Part shown: piece by piece, positions 1 through 15,345 of the stretch
Layout: every line of letters begins with the position of its first letter
Position numbering within the stretch: the first letter of the stretch is position 1
From: Cricetomys ansorgei
Taxonomy: Eukaryota; Chordata; Mammalia; Rodentia; Nesomyidae
Direction of reading: 5' to 3'
DNA length: 64,000 nucleotides
NCBI GenBank assembly: GCA_026225945.1
Contig: JAMJFZ010001258.1
Span: 7,088,501 to 7,152,500, forward strand
The notes under the pieces: model-generated
What the model was told of the DNA's origin: nothing
The model's database searches: none
What the model saw: only the letters and a program-made list of their open reading frames with translations
Translations under genes and position numbers: made by a program

Positions 1-664
1 CTCTGCCATTATGCCTTCTTTCTTATCATCCGCTCCTTCTTGGTCTCTGTCGGGTCTCTTGGTTTTACTTTTCTCACTCTGCTTGGACTTGGCGCCGTCG
101 GGGGCCCTAGTGATCTTGGGCTCTAGCTCATCTTCCTTGCCAGAGTCGCCTGGGTGAGGGTGTCTCGTCTCCCGCAGCCTGGCCTCTTCTTTCCTTCGGG
201 ACCTTCCCGGTATATCCTGCTGCTGCTTTGGGTATTTGTCCAACTTGGCTTTAGGTTCTTTTCGATAGTAGCCATCTTCCCGGCTTTTGTAGTTGGACAC
301 AGAATGGAGTGCGCTGGGGGAGCCTGACCGCAGGTACTTTTCCCGGTGGCCCCGCCCCCCTTCAAGTCGCTCATCCAACTCGGCTTTGTCCAACTGCCTG
401 GGGTAGTGTTTACGATCATGTGCCCACACGTCTGTCCTGTCCCTCTTGTCTTCCCCATTCTCCCTCCAAGGGACGGGCTCTCGGTCATCTTCCCTCCTTG
501 CGTAGGGAGAGAGCTCCCAGGAGTCCCGGCCATTGCCCCAGTCAGCCCGAGAGGGGCCTGGAGGACTGTGGGAAGAGCTGCAGGAAGTGAAGCTTGGAGT
601 GTGGGATCTCGGGGAGAGCGATCGGCTCACTGGACTGCGAGAACGAGGCCGCTCCGGGCCATAT
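1..664 (-). CDS. Rbm20: Rbm20 exon 9, 5' part (RS region, acidic/basic tail)
   Basis: The exon opens after a pyrimidine-rich acceptor ending in CAG (665-667). Its first base completes an Arg codon begun in exon 8, and 221 codons then run open to the window edge. The first residues form the RS core: R-S-R-S-P at 631-645, followed by [10 protein letters not shown]. In human RBM20 this pentapeptide (residues 634-638) is the cardiomyopathy hotspot; its phosphoserines and arginines direct nuclear import through transportin-3. All five residues are intact here. Downstream is a long, charged, low-complexity stretch rich in Arg, Glu, Asp and Lys, with a short QQQ run and no folded domain visible. The remaining part of this exon and the C-terminal zinc finger are outside the window. 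Confidence 0.95.
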
Positions 665-1861
665 CTGGGAGGAAGGGAAGAGACAGGGGTCAGATCTGCA
701 GAGCACTCAGATGCAGACACACATAGTTCCTCTCGCAGGTATACAACTCGCCCACCTGGATATTCTGCAGTCACAACCCAGCATGGATTTTCCATAAGCC
801 ACTCTCTGCCCCTGCCCACAGTCTGCTCCTGGAGCTGGGAAGAATGGTTATACTGGTTTGTCTTGGTCCTACGGGGTGAGGACTCTGGAGTAAAGGGCTC
901 AGGAGTGAGGTTCCCATGCTCTGGAGATGCTGCATAACCCATATCCAATTTTGCTGGCTTATACGACTTGAAGCCACTCCTCCTCTTGGACCCCATCTGA
1001 ATAGAGGTGACGTGTCTTCTTTCCCCCTCATTTAGTCCTCATTACAAGAGCCTAGGCGTGGGAGAGGGATGCTGGCGGCTGGGGACTGGCAGAAGTGGGG
1101 AGGCAGTCTCAGTGAGCCACAAAACAGCGAATCAGGAAGGCATCTGAGGGGAGGAAAGGTCCCAGAACTCAGACCTGTTCTGAGATGAAGACATTGAAAC
1201 CCTAAGGAAGTGGATCTGCCTACGGTTCAGAGAAAAACATAATCTCTGTCCCCATCCCACGATGCCACAGAACTGCAGGGGGCGTGGTCTGTCCTTATAC
1301 ACACCATTAACATCCCCCCATAACCACAATTCTAAATAAGAAACAGATAAATACAAATCTCAAGCCTGAACCCTCACATGCTCTCTGAAGGCTGATTATT
1401 AAGCAGATCACCTGAATCATACCTCTGATACCTTAAAAGGATGGAACATTTTCATTTGGTTCTCAAACGTAGGGGAACAATGCTTCCCTCCCTTGAGGGG
1501 ACCCAGAGCTGCATGTCCACTAGCGCTAGGCTGCTAGGATTGGAGTCTCTTAGCCTACTTGGGAAACAGCGTGGGTGAGGTTAGAGCGCCCTCTGCGGCC
1601 ACTCTGCTCAAGAGCCGGAGACTACAGGCCTGGTTACATTTCCATCTTAGCTCTCTAGAGGGAAATGATCATAGCCCCATCATGGCAGGGTTATAAATGT
1701 CAGTTGGAAGAAATTAGTTAGAAAATTACATGCATCCAATGCTCAGAATTAATGCTCAAGGAGTTGAGTGGTTTTCTCCATCTACCTTCTTAAAGTCTAC
1801 ATCTGCATTCAGCTCATGAAAAATCAAGAACTGGCTGCCTCTAAAGAGAGTCTCCATCACA

Positions 1862-1889
1862 ACCTAGGACATATCACCTAGGACATATC
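1862..1889. repeat. Short tandem duplication, two 14-bp copies
   Basis: The unit ACCTAGGACATATC occurs twice head to tail. It is a local duplication within intron 8 with no evident function. Confidence 0.7.
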
Positions 1890-2124
1890 AGTAAAGTGTA
1901 AACTTGATCCAAAGAGACAGATATCAATTCTCCATTTGCTTTGTTCCTTTCCAGCAGAGGAGGAATATCTAAGAGGAAGCCAAGTACCTCACGTGTCCCT
2001 GTGGCTAGCCTGAGAAGCATTTCTGAACTACAATGGTATCTTTCACTTCACAGGGATGAGTAGGAGCTGGAAGGTCAGATGGATAGGTCAGGGCCAAGGG
2101 TAGACCATGTTGCAACTCAAACCC

Positions 2125-2560
2125 CCCATGCTGACTAATTTTATGTCAACTTGACGCAGGCTACAGTCATCTGAGAAGAGAGAACCCTAAATGAGAAGAG
2201 GCCCCCATAAGACTGAGCTGTAGGCAAGCCGCAGGGCATTTTCTTAACTAGTGATCGATGGAGGAGGGCCCAGCCCTTTGTGAGTGGTGCTGTCCCTGGG
2301 CTGGTGGTCTTGGGCTCTATAAGAAAGCAGGCTAAGCTAGTCATGAGAAGCAAGACAGTAAGCAGCACCCCTCCACGGACTGTGCATCAGCTCCCGCTGC
2401 AGGTCCCTGTCCTGTTTGAGTTCCTGCCTTAGCCACTTTGGCTGATGAACTGTTGTATGGAACTGTGAGTGAAACAAACCCTTTCCTCCCCAGGTGTTTT
2501 TGGGGATGGCATTTCCTCACAGCAATGCTAATCCTAAGACATCCCCTAAGAACAAGAAGC
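2125..2560. mobile_element. Dispersed rodent repeat, family not assigned
   Basis: The block contains phrases I know from a very common rodent interspersed repeat: 'tgtcaacttgacgcagg', 'gagggcccagcccttt', 'tataagaaagcaggct', and an end near 'cagcaatgctaatcctaag'. I cannot assign the family with certainty. It lies entirely within intron 8 and has no coding capacity. Confidence 0.6.
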
Positions 2561-2610
2561 AAGAAGGTGTTTTAAGCCTCAGATCTCTGCTCTAAAACCC
2601 AGAGCCTCAC

Positions 2611-2690
2611 CTGTCAGCTTCTCGGAGCATGTCCCTCTCCCTCTGGGAATGGATGTCCTGGATGATAGCAGCCACATTTTTCCCAGGTTT
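2611..2690 (-). CDS. Rbm20: Rbm20 exon 8 (RRM to RS linker)
   Basis: This 80-nt exon starts in phase 0 after a CCTAG acceptor (2691 side) and ends with two bases of an Arg codon before GTGAGG. It encodes KPGKNVAAIIQDIHSQRERD followed by MLREAD: a short helical, charged linker that follows the RRM and leads into the RS region of exon 9. Skipping it would shift the frame, because 80 is not divisible by three. The peptide differs from the human one, as I remember it, at only a few positions, for example Asn for Ala after PGK and Leu for Phe after DM. Confidence 0.95.
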
Positions 2691-4254
2691 CTAGGCAAAG
2701 TCAGAGAGATCATTAGATAGCGCTACAAGCATCAGCAGGAAGCAGCTGTGACCTGCCTAGTTGATCGCCCAGTCCACCAAACGGGAAATGATACTCTCTT
2801 CACGAAAGACAAAAGGATTGATCCAAAATATGTGGAGTATGAGCATAATGAAGACCAGGGCAGGGCTGAGGGCCCGGAGAGCAAGGCATGCAGGTTACAT
2901 CTTAACAAAGCAGATATTTAAAAAGAACTGAAAACTCTCAAGCAACCATGTCAGATGTTGATAAAGAATTTTATCAAGAAGGCTTATCAACTGTTCTTTT
3001 ATTCCTTACTTTTCTCTACATGACTTACAAAGAGCTCCAGAGCCATTCAGACACTAGTATATAATTAATATGTAACATTGCGTATCTTATTCTGGGAAAT
3101 CCAGGTCAGGTAGACAGCGACTAGAATTCTGCATTCTCAGCCAGGCATGGATGCTGGTCTGCTATTGCCAAGGTCAGGGTAGGTCTGGGGGAAACACCTA
3201 GCAGAGGTGAGAAGGGTGGAGGGCCTGCCTGTGGTTTCGGGTAAGAGGCCAGGGACGCAGGAAAAAGATATAAAATGTTCAAGTCAGGGAAGATCACCTG
3301 TCAGACCAACATGTAAAGTAAAAACGGACAGAGAGAAGACGATAACTCTTGTCCTGAGCCATGAAAAAGCAAGAACATAGTCCCAGGATTCAGCACTGGT
3401 TGGGCCAGCTGCCCCAAAGGTTACCATACCGTGGGCAAACAGTACTGGTAGTTAACGGAAAGTAGAAACCTCAAACCTTGCTGTCATGTGCAATGCTGCA
3501 TGCAAGTAACCAGTCTACCCAGAACATGCACTGTCAACTGTCCTCATATCTGAAAGCCTTGCAGAGCCCAGACTGTCAGAAAGAGACCAAGCCTGGGCTA
3601 GGGCTAGGAGGAAAGCTCCTGCTCGGAATGTTTCCTTCCACCCCATACTCATCTCAGACAGGGTTGTCCGTACTCCCTTGAGCCAACCTTTCTGTCTCTC
3701 TTAGAGCATGGCTACTGCTTTCATGCAGTCAGCACGTGACAAGCAATGGAGCTTTGGAACACTAATGAGAGCCACCAGGGTCAATCAAGTCTGAGTGACA
3801 AGATATGCATCGACTAGGAGGCCAGTTCCAGGCTTCAAATCTATAGTTTGTGTTGGAACAACTGAAGCAGGCAGAGGCTAAGATTATGTCCCCAAATGGG
3901 GCCATCTTTCAGAATGAGTAAAATTCCCAGAGGAGGCTGGAAAGGGGCTTTTATTTTGCAAAAGGAGTCTTAGAGGTTGATGTGTTCTACTCTCTGGATC
4001 TTAATGCCTTCTCGATCGCTCCTTTCAGACCCAGGATAAGCAGGAATAAGAAGAGGAAGGTGGTCTCATGAGGCTGCAGCTAGAGGGACAGGTTTTACAG
4101 ATCCCCCGGGGCAGCCAGAGTTGAGGACAGAGGCATCCAGCAGCATGTGGTCATCATGAGAAGCACCCAGGCTCCTCTCCTCTGGGGTGTAGGTGTCACA
4201 ACGCTGTCATCATTCCAGAAAGTGGGAGCGAAAGAGAGTAAAGTCAGGCTCTGA

Positions 4255-4425
4255 TGAAATTTAGGGTACCTTGTTATTATAGAAACGTGAATACACAAAG
4301 AAGTAGAAAGAATGTATACTGGATCCTGCTTAATGCTGTGACATCTGAATTCTGGCCTTCTTTTCCCATCCTTGAAATTATTTTCAAACAAATCTCAGGT
4401 GTCACATCTCTTCCTCTGTTTTGTG
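4255..4425 (+). mobile_element. Possible ancient L1 3' fragment
   Basis: Phrases such as 'aagtagaaagaatgtatac' and 'attttcaaacaaatctcag' resemble degenerate L1M/L1ME 3' ends that I know. The copy is strongly diverged and its limits are approximate. Confidence 0.4.
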
Positions 4426-5595
4426 ATGACATTGATGCAGATCAACCGCCACGTGGTAGACCAGACACAGTTCTTGCCGTTAATACAACTTGCTGCTCCT
4501 AAGACAGAGTAAGACTCTAAGCTCAACACTGGGAAGTGCTTGCTTGCTGGCAGAGGGACCAGAAGCTGGGATCTTAACCCTGCGAGAGCATCCCTGGTTC
4601 CGTCTTTCCGCTGGCAGTCACCTGAGCTCATGGCTTATTGAACATGGGAGACTTACTTTCTATGTCTAGAAAGGTAGGATAATGAGTCCTTCGGGGGCAT
4701 TCACCAAAAGCCTGGGGCAAAGTGCACCCTGTGAGAGCTGGGGGCGGGACTTTAGGTCCTTTGCAGCTCTGCAGATGTTGCTCAGACCTCCAAAGTCTAT
4801 CGAAGATGCTGAAATCTCCTATATGGCCTGAAATTCCTCAGACCCAGGCTCTGTAGACGCAGACCCAGATGTTTCTGACTTGATTGGGCTCCCCAGCCTA
4901 AAGGCTTCCTTTCATTCAACTTCTTCCTGGAAACTCCCTCTCTGTGTAGCCAATCCCCCCACCCTACAAGGCCCTGCCAATCAAAGCACAGCCTTCTCCT
5001 GGCCACAGAGACCTGTTCAGGGATGGGCACATCTGCAGAATTAGTCCAGTCAGAATGGCTGCCTGGCTTTGTGGGAGCTTTATGGAAAGCTTGGTTCTCT
5101 CTTAGAGAAGGAGATGGGTCATGGTACCTAAAGCTAGAGCTCCAGAGGGCTACCACGCCATCTAGAGGAGTGAGCCTGGGGCTGCTGGGGCCATCCCACG
5201 AAGCAACCCCAAAACAAAGCCATGACCACAGAGAGTCGAACAGAGAATAACAACTTCTTGATGATCTCATTTGGGTGTGATATTCAGCAGTACTTGCAGT
5301 CAGCTACTCCTGCACTTTTCATTTACATGAGCCAAGAAATTCTTTCTCTCACCTACATCAACCGGCTTAATTGCCGCATGTTTCTGTTACACGCAGAAGC
5401 GGGAGGGGGGAGTCTGAGCTAATGCATGTCAATTTAGGAGTCATTAAGACTGTTGCTGCACAGTTGGAAAATGCTGTAGGTCACAATGACCCAGAGGGAC
5501 CGTACGACAACACGAGGAGCAGAAAACCCATACCAGAGGTCAGAAAACAGTGTTCCAGGACTCTGCCACTTAAAGTGCGCTCTTAGGGCCAGGAG

Positions 5596-5712
5596 GGACA
5601 GCATCTGCTGGAAGCTTGATAGAAATGCAGAATCATAGCCTTGCCCCAGACCCGCAGAATTGGAGCCCTTTTGATAAGCTTGCATGCACCCTGAACTTTG
5701 AGAAGCTCTGTC
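5596..5712 (+). mobile_element. MER5-like hAT-Charlie fossil
   Basis: The order 'agaaatgcagaatcat', 'gccccagaccc', 'aactttgagaagctctg' is that of the non-autonomous MER5A family shared by placental mammals. It is a truncated, inactive relic. Confidence 0.65.
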
Positions 5713-5877
5713 AGAATACCGTCTCTACAACTTCTTGCCCAGGGACTGCAGGCAAAAACTACCTGAGTTCTCTGCTTGTTTTGTTTTGTTCTGTTTTCCT
5801 GTGAACGGTGGAAAATCTAACATTGCAATTAAAAATATATATATACTATATTGGGGCAAACCCAAAGTAGTCTCAGG

Positions 5878-5967
5878 TTTGTTTGTTTGTTTTTGGGGGG
5901 GGCTTTTTTGTTATTGTTGTTTTTTGTTTTGTTTTGTTGGTGGTTGGTTTTGTTTTGTTGGTGGTGT
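5878..5967. repeat. T/G-rich low-complexity tract
   Basis: Runs of TTTG and TTTTG units. This is the reverse complement of the A-rich tail of the neighbouring antisense B1, since extended. Confidence 0.75.
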
Positions 5968-6102
5968 TGAGACAAGGTCTCACTGGGTAGCCCTGACTAG
6001 CATGGAATTCACAAGACAAAGCCACCCTGGTCTTGAACTCAGAGTTGTACCCGCCTCTGGGCCCAGTGCTGGGGTTAAAGGCAAACACCATCATGTCCAG
6101 GC
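5968..6102 (-). mobile_element. B1 SINE (antisense)
   Basis: 7SL-derived B1 read in reverse: 'gagacaaggtctcactggg', 'ccctggtcttgaactcag', 'cagtgctggggttaaaggc'. It is diverged, with a disturbed middle part. Confidence 0.75.
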
Positions 6103-6124
6103 AACAGTCTCAGATTTCATCATG

Positions 6125-6270
6125 GATGTCAGTAATTCTGATCTTGGGCAAGTTGTGGAACTTCTATTAGACTCAGTATCATCATCTGCAAAATTGAGAT
6201 TATAGTACCTGTCCGGCAGGACTGACGTCAAGTTAAAGTAGATACTATACATTAAGTGCTTACTTAATGC
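6125..6270 (+). mobile_element. MIR SINE
   Basis: Order of MIR motifs: 'cttgggcaagttgtggaac', 'ctcagtatcatcatctgc', then 'acattaagtgcttac'. It is an old pan-mammalian copy. Confidence 0.6.
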
Positions 6271-7159
6271 ATTACTTTCCCCAGAGTAGCAGGACTCAAT
6301 TAAAGGCGTACATTATGTTGCACTCTTATAATTACTGTGATTATCCACCCTGCACACCTCACAGGGTAGTGATTGTGAGATGGACAAGAAAATGCATGGG
6401 AAAAAAAATGTCCATAATCAAAGAACTCAAGTATAATCCTAAACGGGTCTGAGTACTGAGTTTAAGTCCAGAGGTTAAGCAAGTTGATGCAAAGCCGAGA
6501 GGGGCGGAGCCTAGGACTCCCATCACTCTCCAGTCTGACGGAGGTGGAGGTCACGTGGGTTCTCTGTTTCTGTGTCTCTCCTCCCATCAAACTAAGCTCC
6601 TCACACTCTGACTCCCTCCATGCCCCTGGCACCGGCTCAGTTGCCTCCACGGTGGGTACTCAGCGAGCATTTGCTGAACGCAAGCCTCAGACCACGTGAT
6701 GTCCGTAACCATAACTCTGACCGGCCTCCAACTGTCTCCTTCAGTGAAGTGTTACTGTGCCTCGGAACTTCAAGAAACTACTGTTGTTCACATGTCATTC
6801 AGAGACCCAAGCTCCACTGGGAACTCAGTGCAGAAATTTAATTCCAGCCTTCAGGGGAAAACAGGAAAGGCTAGGGACAGAGCAGGTTGGGGCTTTTCAC
6901 CTGTCTGATGCTTTGATTAGAGAGAAAGACAAGCCAGGTGGGGCTGAAGCGGAGCTGCTGTGAAGGAACCCCGGAGGCAACAGGGCGAGCAGAGTGGCAG
7001 GGCCAGGGGTAACTGGTCGTGTGTTTCCCAGCTCTGCACATGTTGACCGGCAAGAATGCTAGTCTTAGCGTGAAGCAATTACTTAACTTTTGTCTTCTGA
7101 CGTTAACCCTCAAGATTAAGGGCAGATTAAGGGCTGTGAGTTGTGAACAAATTGGACCC

Positions 7160-8100
7160 TAAGTAAAGATGGAAATGAACCAGAAAAAAAAAAAAAAATC
7201 CCATTAGGCAGAACAGTAGAAAGCATAAATAAAGAGGTAGATTTAGATCCCAATACGGCAACAACTACAATAAACCCGAACGGACTAAGTGTTCCAATTA
7301 AGAGAACAGCAAATCAACCAGAAGACACGATATAAAAGAAAATCACAGGCTTGGAAAGAAACTTCCCACCGAGAAAGCCAGGGCCAGTAAACATGGAAAA
7401 AGTACTCACTCTTTATAAGTCATCAGGAAAATAGAAAATAAAACTTCGATAAGCCAGGACACTGTGCCTACCCCACCCCCGACTTTAAAAGTCAGACAAA
7501 TTAAGGTTAGCATGTGGACCATTGCTCCTCTTCTACTCGGAGAAGGTCAAACGGCCACAACGCACTGCGGAAAGAACCACCTGGAGCTGAGGTGAGCCTG
7601 CCTTGCCGTCTAGCAATCCCAGTCCCGGTGACTCACGCACCGCCTGGTTAGATGCCCGTGTGCGCTGGTACCATGACATGTCTGACAAGCTATTAGCACG
7701 GACCTTGATATCCCCAAGCTGGAAACAACCACATGCCCATCAGTCATAGGACAGAGAAACAAAAGCAGAGCCATGCAACTCCATTTTAGAGGACGATGAG
7801 AATAGACATAGAAGATTAAATGCTGACCAGAAAAAGCAAGATAGCGTGATTCCCTCCGTGTAACGCTTAAAGATGGACAGAGCCAAACTCCACTGTTCGA
7901 GTGACTTGAACGGAGAGCCGAGGAAGAGCATATGATCACCCTCAGAGCAAGGAGAGAGGAGAGGGACGAGCTGAGCACGAGGAGGGTCCCGAGGGCTTCT
8001 GGGTATTGTCCATGTTTATTCCTTAACTTCTGTGGTGCTTTTATGGTGTGTATGAGATCTGCCTCGATGTTAACATTAAGTTGCAATTAATTCTATACAG
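7160..8100 (+). mobile_element. Ancient L1 (L1M/HAL1-like) 3' fragment
   Basis: Successive stretches match the 3' end of old L1 elements: 'cggactaagtgttccaatt', 'aagtcatcaggaaaatag', 'aagctggaaacaaccaca' and 'cttctgggtattgtccatg'. A poly-A run sits at about 7182-7198. No open reading frame of useful length remains. Limits are approximate. Confidence 0.6.
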
Positions 8101-8618
8101 ATTAGACTACTCCTCAAGGAAAGAAAACCAAAGCCCACTTTGAAACTGACTGAGTGCACGTGAGTTCTGAGAGTGGACCAGTCAGTCACGTGTTGCCTAC
8201 AAGGACTTCTATGGGCTTCAGATGTCTGTGGAGGGTGGACGAGAGAACAAGAGACCCGGGGGAATGCTGGAGAAGAAGAAAACGTTATCAGAGGTCTGAG
8301 TTCACGGAGAAGAAGTTGCTTCCAAGGTGGCACTGTCCTCACCAAAACACAAGCACTTTCCTCCTTCCTCCTTCAAGGCTTCTGTGCACATCTTTCCCTC
8401 CATAACCCCACCCCCCACCCCAGAGCCCAACGAGGCTTAAGTGCCCCTTTCCTGTGTGCTTACCTCAATGAAGAGTTTCTTTTTACATGTTTTTATTTAT
8501 TTATTGAGAACTTCAGACATATATTTTGATAATGTCCTTTCCCTCTCCCAGCCCCTCCCAGCCCCTCCCCCTCCCTTCAGTGAGCGATTCTCTCGCCCTG
8601 TTGTAATTCCTGTTTCTA

Positions 8619-11298
<2,680 letters not shown>

Positions 11299-11569
11299 TT
11301 AAAAAAAAAATGCAGAAAAGAAGCACATTCACAGACACCTATGAACTGCCAACTTCATGTCTCCTAGCTATAAAAGGGGCTCATGTCTCCAACGAGCAGT
11401 AAATGGCGTGCAAGGCTGGAGAACATCCGAGGAAACAAAGCACATCTGTTCCGAGTGGGGGTTGTGTCGACACCCTTTGAAGATGTTTTCTCAATATTAA
11501 ATAAAACTTAAAATCGATACAGGCCGTGATCCACGAGCCTGCTTTTGGAAGACTGCCTGATAAAAATAA

Positions 11570-11625
11570 ATAAATTAGACAGATAGACAGAGATACATGA
11601 CAGACAGATAGATAGATAGGTGAAT
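11570..11625. repeat. GATA/GACA-type simple repeat
   Basis: Imperfect AGAC and AGAT tetranucleotides ('agacagatagac', 'gatagatagatagg'). Confidence 0.7.
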
Positions 11626-11679
11626 AAATTCAAAGGTACATGCGTTCAAGACATTTACTGAATACTTTATGGGGTGGCA

Positions 11680-11900
11680 AGATATTTTGGGAGCAGCCTG
11701 CATGTCCAACAACTGGGGATGCCCAGGTAAATGATGGTCCCAGTGTCCAGTGGAAAACTCTACAGTCATTGAAAGGAAGCCAATGTGCTGATATAGAATG
11801 TTTTTAAGACAAATCATTGGGTAAAAAACAAGTTGCCAATTAGCATGCCTGCCATAATGTTGTTTTTGTAAGGCAAAATTATAAGGAAATGAGAGAAAAC
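11680..11900 (+). mobile_element. Ancient L1M 3' fragment
   Basis: 'catgtccaacaactgggga', 'atgtgctgatatagaatg' and 'gtaaaaaacaagttgcc' occur in the order known from L1MB/L1MC 3' ends. It is an inactive relic. Confidence 0.65.
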
Positions 11901-12479
11901 GAGTACTATAAACTTTTTTATAATTATCGGAGGTGAGTGACACGAACATACACATTAATTATCTTCACTTCTACAGTTTTGAAGTTTGAATTTTGTGGTT
12001 GGTTTGCAGTGAGATTTGTAAGAAGGTTATCAACACAGCCAGGGGAAGGCAGGAAGCATGTGTATCAACCTGACAAGGCTGGTTCCCTCGAGAGGAGCAG
12101 AACGCGACAGGGGGCGTGGACAGACACACTGAACCTGTTTCGGAGTCCTTCCATTGTTCAACTTAACAATTCTTAAAAAATCCATCAGATGAAATAAAAA
12201 AAGATGACAGGACAGGTTTTGGGACCTGAATGTGGGTACACAGATATTCCCGGCACCAATCTGCGGTTTGTGGCAACGGTTTTTCAAAGCAATTTTCAGC
12301 CTTGGGATCCTTTCTTGAAACAAAAATCTGCTCAGCAGCCAGAAGCACTCAGCAAACAAAAGGGGGGCTGTTCCGGTCAGCTTTGGGTTCTAAATCCTGC
12401 CTCTACCCACTAGGTAGCCCCAACAGCAGATCTAAGGAACTTGGCTTGCAAGCCAGGACCTGTGTCTAACCCAAGCTCC

Positions 12480-14235
12480 TGGAGGAAGTGTGTCAATTAG
12501 CTTCGGTCAAACTTTAACCAACTCTAATCTCCAGGTGCTCAGGAATTAGGACGCATGTACCAATCCAACGTGGAATCGAAGAATGTAGTTTTCTAAACCT
12601 GAGACACATTCTAGTCAGTCCAGAGTCTAGTGGCACAGCCTACATTAGCAGTCATCGCTTTCTACCATCAGTGAATTTCAGTGTCTAATTATAGGTCTGA
12701 CTGCTCAGGTAACAGAAAGGGGGTATTTCAGGTGTCCTCCCTAACAAGGGCTGGTCCTTAGGTAAAGCTACCATGAAAACCCCTCATTTGTCTCATCTGG
12801 GCTCAGGACAATTAGACTCAATTATCACTTCCTTTTATGGTTCCACCTAGAATTAGCGAGGCTTCAGGAGCCCCATCCAGACTCCACCCTCCGACAGGGT
12901 CCAGATGTCAAGCTCTTTCCCAGAGGGGAACATTGACTCAGCCTGTGGCTCAAAGGAGCACCCACTTTCTCCTCCCGTGGTGCCTGTGAGTCTGAGCCTG
13001 GGTAGCAAAGATTGAACCCCTCTGTGGAGAGGATGAATGGAGAGCCATTAAGAGCCAGAGCAGGGATCTTTGCCTTCCTCTGGGGTCTGTTCTGCGGCAG
13101 ATCCAGCTGAACTCACAGCACAGCAGAGCAGCTGGTTCTCTGAGTTTATCACCAGGAAGGTTAAGCCTGGGCACTCTGCCTGCTCTGCTCTTAGCGCCGC
13201 ACGCTCCTGCCCCACGTGATGTTGCTGCGGACAGCCTGAGTAATGCGTGCTTGGACAGCACAGCCGCCAGACACGCAGGGTGATCCTGGGCAATCCCTCT
13301 CTCAGCCTTTCCAGTTGCCTAGTGACCAGGCACTGGAAGCAGCATCCCTCCCGATGTGTACTCTGGCCTGAAAGGATGATTCAAGAGGCCTTTATCTGAA
13401 CCCAGAAGAATAAACAAGACACTCCTCCCAGAGAACAAACCCAAAACTGCCAGTCGCCAAAGACCTATTCGTGCTGGACTTCCACATGGAAGCCACTGAA
13501 ATAAATTCATCTCAGAGTTCTCACTCACATTTTAAGATTTGGTCCTTGAATCCCTCGCCACACTCAGTCAGGAATAGAAAGAGACTTTTATTGATTCCTT
13601 AGATGCTATGAGAGATTGGTATTCTTCTAGCTAATCATCTCAATTTGGAACGGCCCAACCAGTGAACTACACACAGGTTTTAGATATAGCACGGCGCTGA
13701 TTTCCTCGGCCTGGAGGCCACAGACCTCCGACGGCCGACCCCTCTCGAGCCACAAGATGAAAACCTTGAGAAGCACCGTTCTCACAGTTTGCTTTGAGTT
13801 CTCCAGCTTCAGAGTATGTGATACAGTTAAAAGGGACTAGTTGTTTCTGTGTATTAAATCCTGTGGCTGATATTTAGAAAACTTCAGTCTACATTCTTTA
13901 TTGTCTCTTTTGTAGATATTAAGTGCAATTTAGACTCAAGCCATGTTTGATTCATTTAAAAAAAGAGAGAGAGAATAGATATTATTGCTCTATTCTTGAA
14001 GCCACTTATATAAACACGGCTATATTTGCCCTATTCCCTATAAAAGATCTTAACGGGGAGGGGTGGCCAGAGGGAGGAGGGAGGCAGAAGGAAGTCCCTG
14101 GGTGGTACATCTAGGGTGAAGTTCAATCCCTAGGGGCCCTGCAAGTACAACTGCAAGTACTTTTGGTCAAGGAGCAGAGTGCTATACGGCAATCCCCGGC
14201 TTGGGTTCGCCCTAAACGGTATTTGGAGTTGACGA
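12480..14235. other. Unique intron sequence, nothing recognised
   Basis: I see no convincing gene, repeat or array here. A MER5-like end ('accttgagaagcacc') may lie near 13765-13780, but it is too short to call. Confidence 0.5.
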
Positions 14236-14237
14236 TA

Positions 14238-14567
14238 CAGTAGACCTTCCCTTGTCTGTAGGGAATACCTTCCAAGACCCTCAGTGAATTCCTAAACCAC
14301 AAATAATACCAAATCCTGTATATACCAGTTTTTCCTACACATACATACCTATGATCAAGTTCAATTATAAACTGGGCATAAAAAAGATTATTAAATAACT
14401 ACTTATAAACTAGAACAATTATAACAATGTATTATAATAAACATTACTTAAAACTTACAAATAAACTTATGAGTTGTTCCTGGAATTTTCCATTTAATCT
14501 CAGATCTCAGTTGACCTTGAGTAGCAGAAACGGCACACAGTCAAACCAGGGATAAGGGGGACTACTG
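14238..14567. mobile_element. Tigger-type (Tc1/mariner) DNA transposon fossil
   Basis: The block is bounded by imperfect terminal inverted repeats: left CAGTAGACCTTCCCTTGTCT, right the complement of CAGTAGTCCCCCTTATCCCT. A TA dinucleotide precedes the left end. The AT-rich core ('ccatttaatctcag', 'aacaatgtattataataaac') is like non-autonomous Tigger derivatives. No transposase remains. Confidence 0.7.
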
Positions 14568-15162
14568 CATTATGGGGGCTAATGCTAGACAATACCTTTG
14601 ACATTCTTACAGCTGAGATGACATGGCGCTCCATCCTACTGATGTGGTATCAAATTCCATAGACTGAAGAACGCCTCCATGCTTTAAGTTCTTGGGTAAC
14701 ACTGCAATCTAACTTAGCACATAGAATAACTGGACACCTAACTTATGACTAATAGCTGGGTCTCAGTCAGTCACAGGCAGCCAACCGATCAGCCAGGTTC
14801 AACTAAGGCAAGCACCAATAACTTATCCAATTGCCTTTGTGTCTCACTATCCTTCTCTGCCCAAAAAAACTGCCTGCTACACTGTGGAGTGCTGCTCTCT
14901 GATTACTCTGCTGCTGGGGGATGCATGGATTGCTCTTTGCGCAGTTGAGCCCTGTGAAGTTTAACTCATCCAAGCCTTGCTTTTAATATTGTTCAGAATG
15001 GTCAGAAAAAAACGACTGGTGTTCTGTGTCTCTGATGAGTAAAAACGGGTAACTAGGTAACTCGTTAACTTTGACAGATACAAACATTTCCAAACATGGA
15101 ATGAGTGTGGGCGCTGGAGGGAGAAATAATGGAGGGGAACCTAGGCTTTAAAATCTGGAGGC

Positions 15163-15345
15163 GCCAGGCGATGGTGGAACACCATCCCTTTAATCCCAGC
15201 GCTCAGAGGCAGAGATGGGAGGGATCTCTGTGACTCTGAGGCCAGCCTGGTCTACAGAGTGAGTTCCAGGACAGCCAGAGTTGCAGCAGAGAAACCCTGT
15301 CGCAACAACAACAAAAAGATAATAAATTAGTAATAAAAAAATAAA
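15163..15345 (+). mobile_element. B1 SINE
   Basis: 'gccaggcgatggtgg', 'tttaatcccagcgctcag', 'ggccagcctggtctacag' and 'gaaaccctgtcgc' followed by an A-rich tail: a near-complete B1. Confidence 0.88.

Larger units (their letters stand above)
665..2610 (-). other. Rbm20: Rbm20 intron 8
   Basis: This 1,946-bp intron has a GTGAGG donor at 2610 and a CAG acceptor at 665. It carries one dispersed rodent repeat (about 2125-2560) and a short perfect tandem duplication near 1862-1889. From 668 to about 2120 I see no recognisable repeat or gene. Confidence 0.9.

Noticed and set aside
123..533. 136-codon minus-strand frame overlapping exon 9
   Set aside because: It is in a different frame from the RBM20 sequence and is explained as its shadow.
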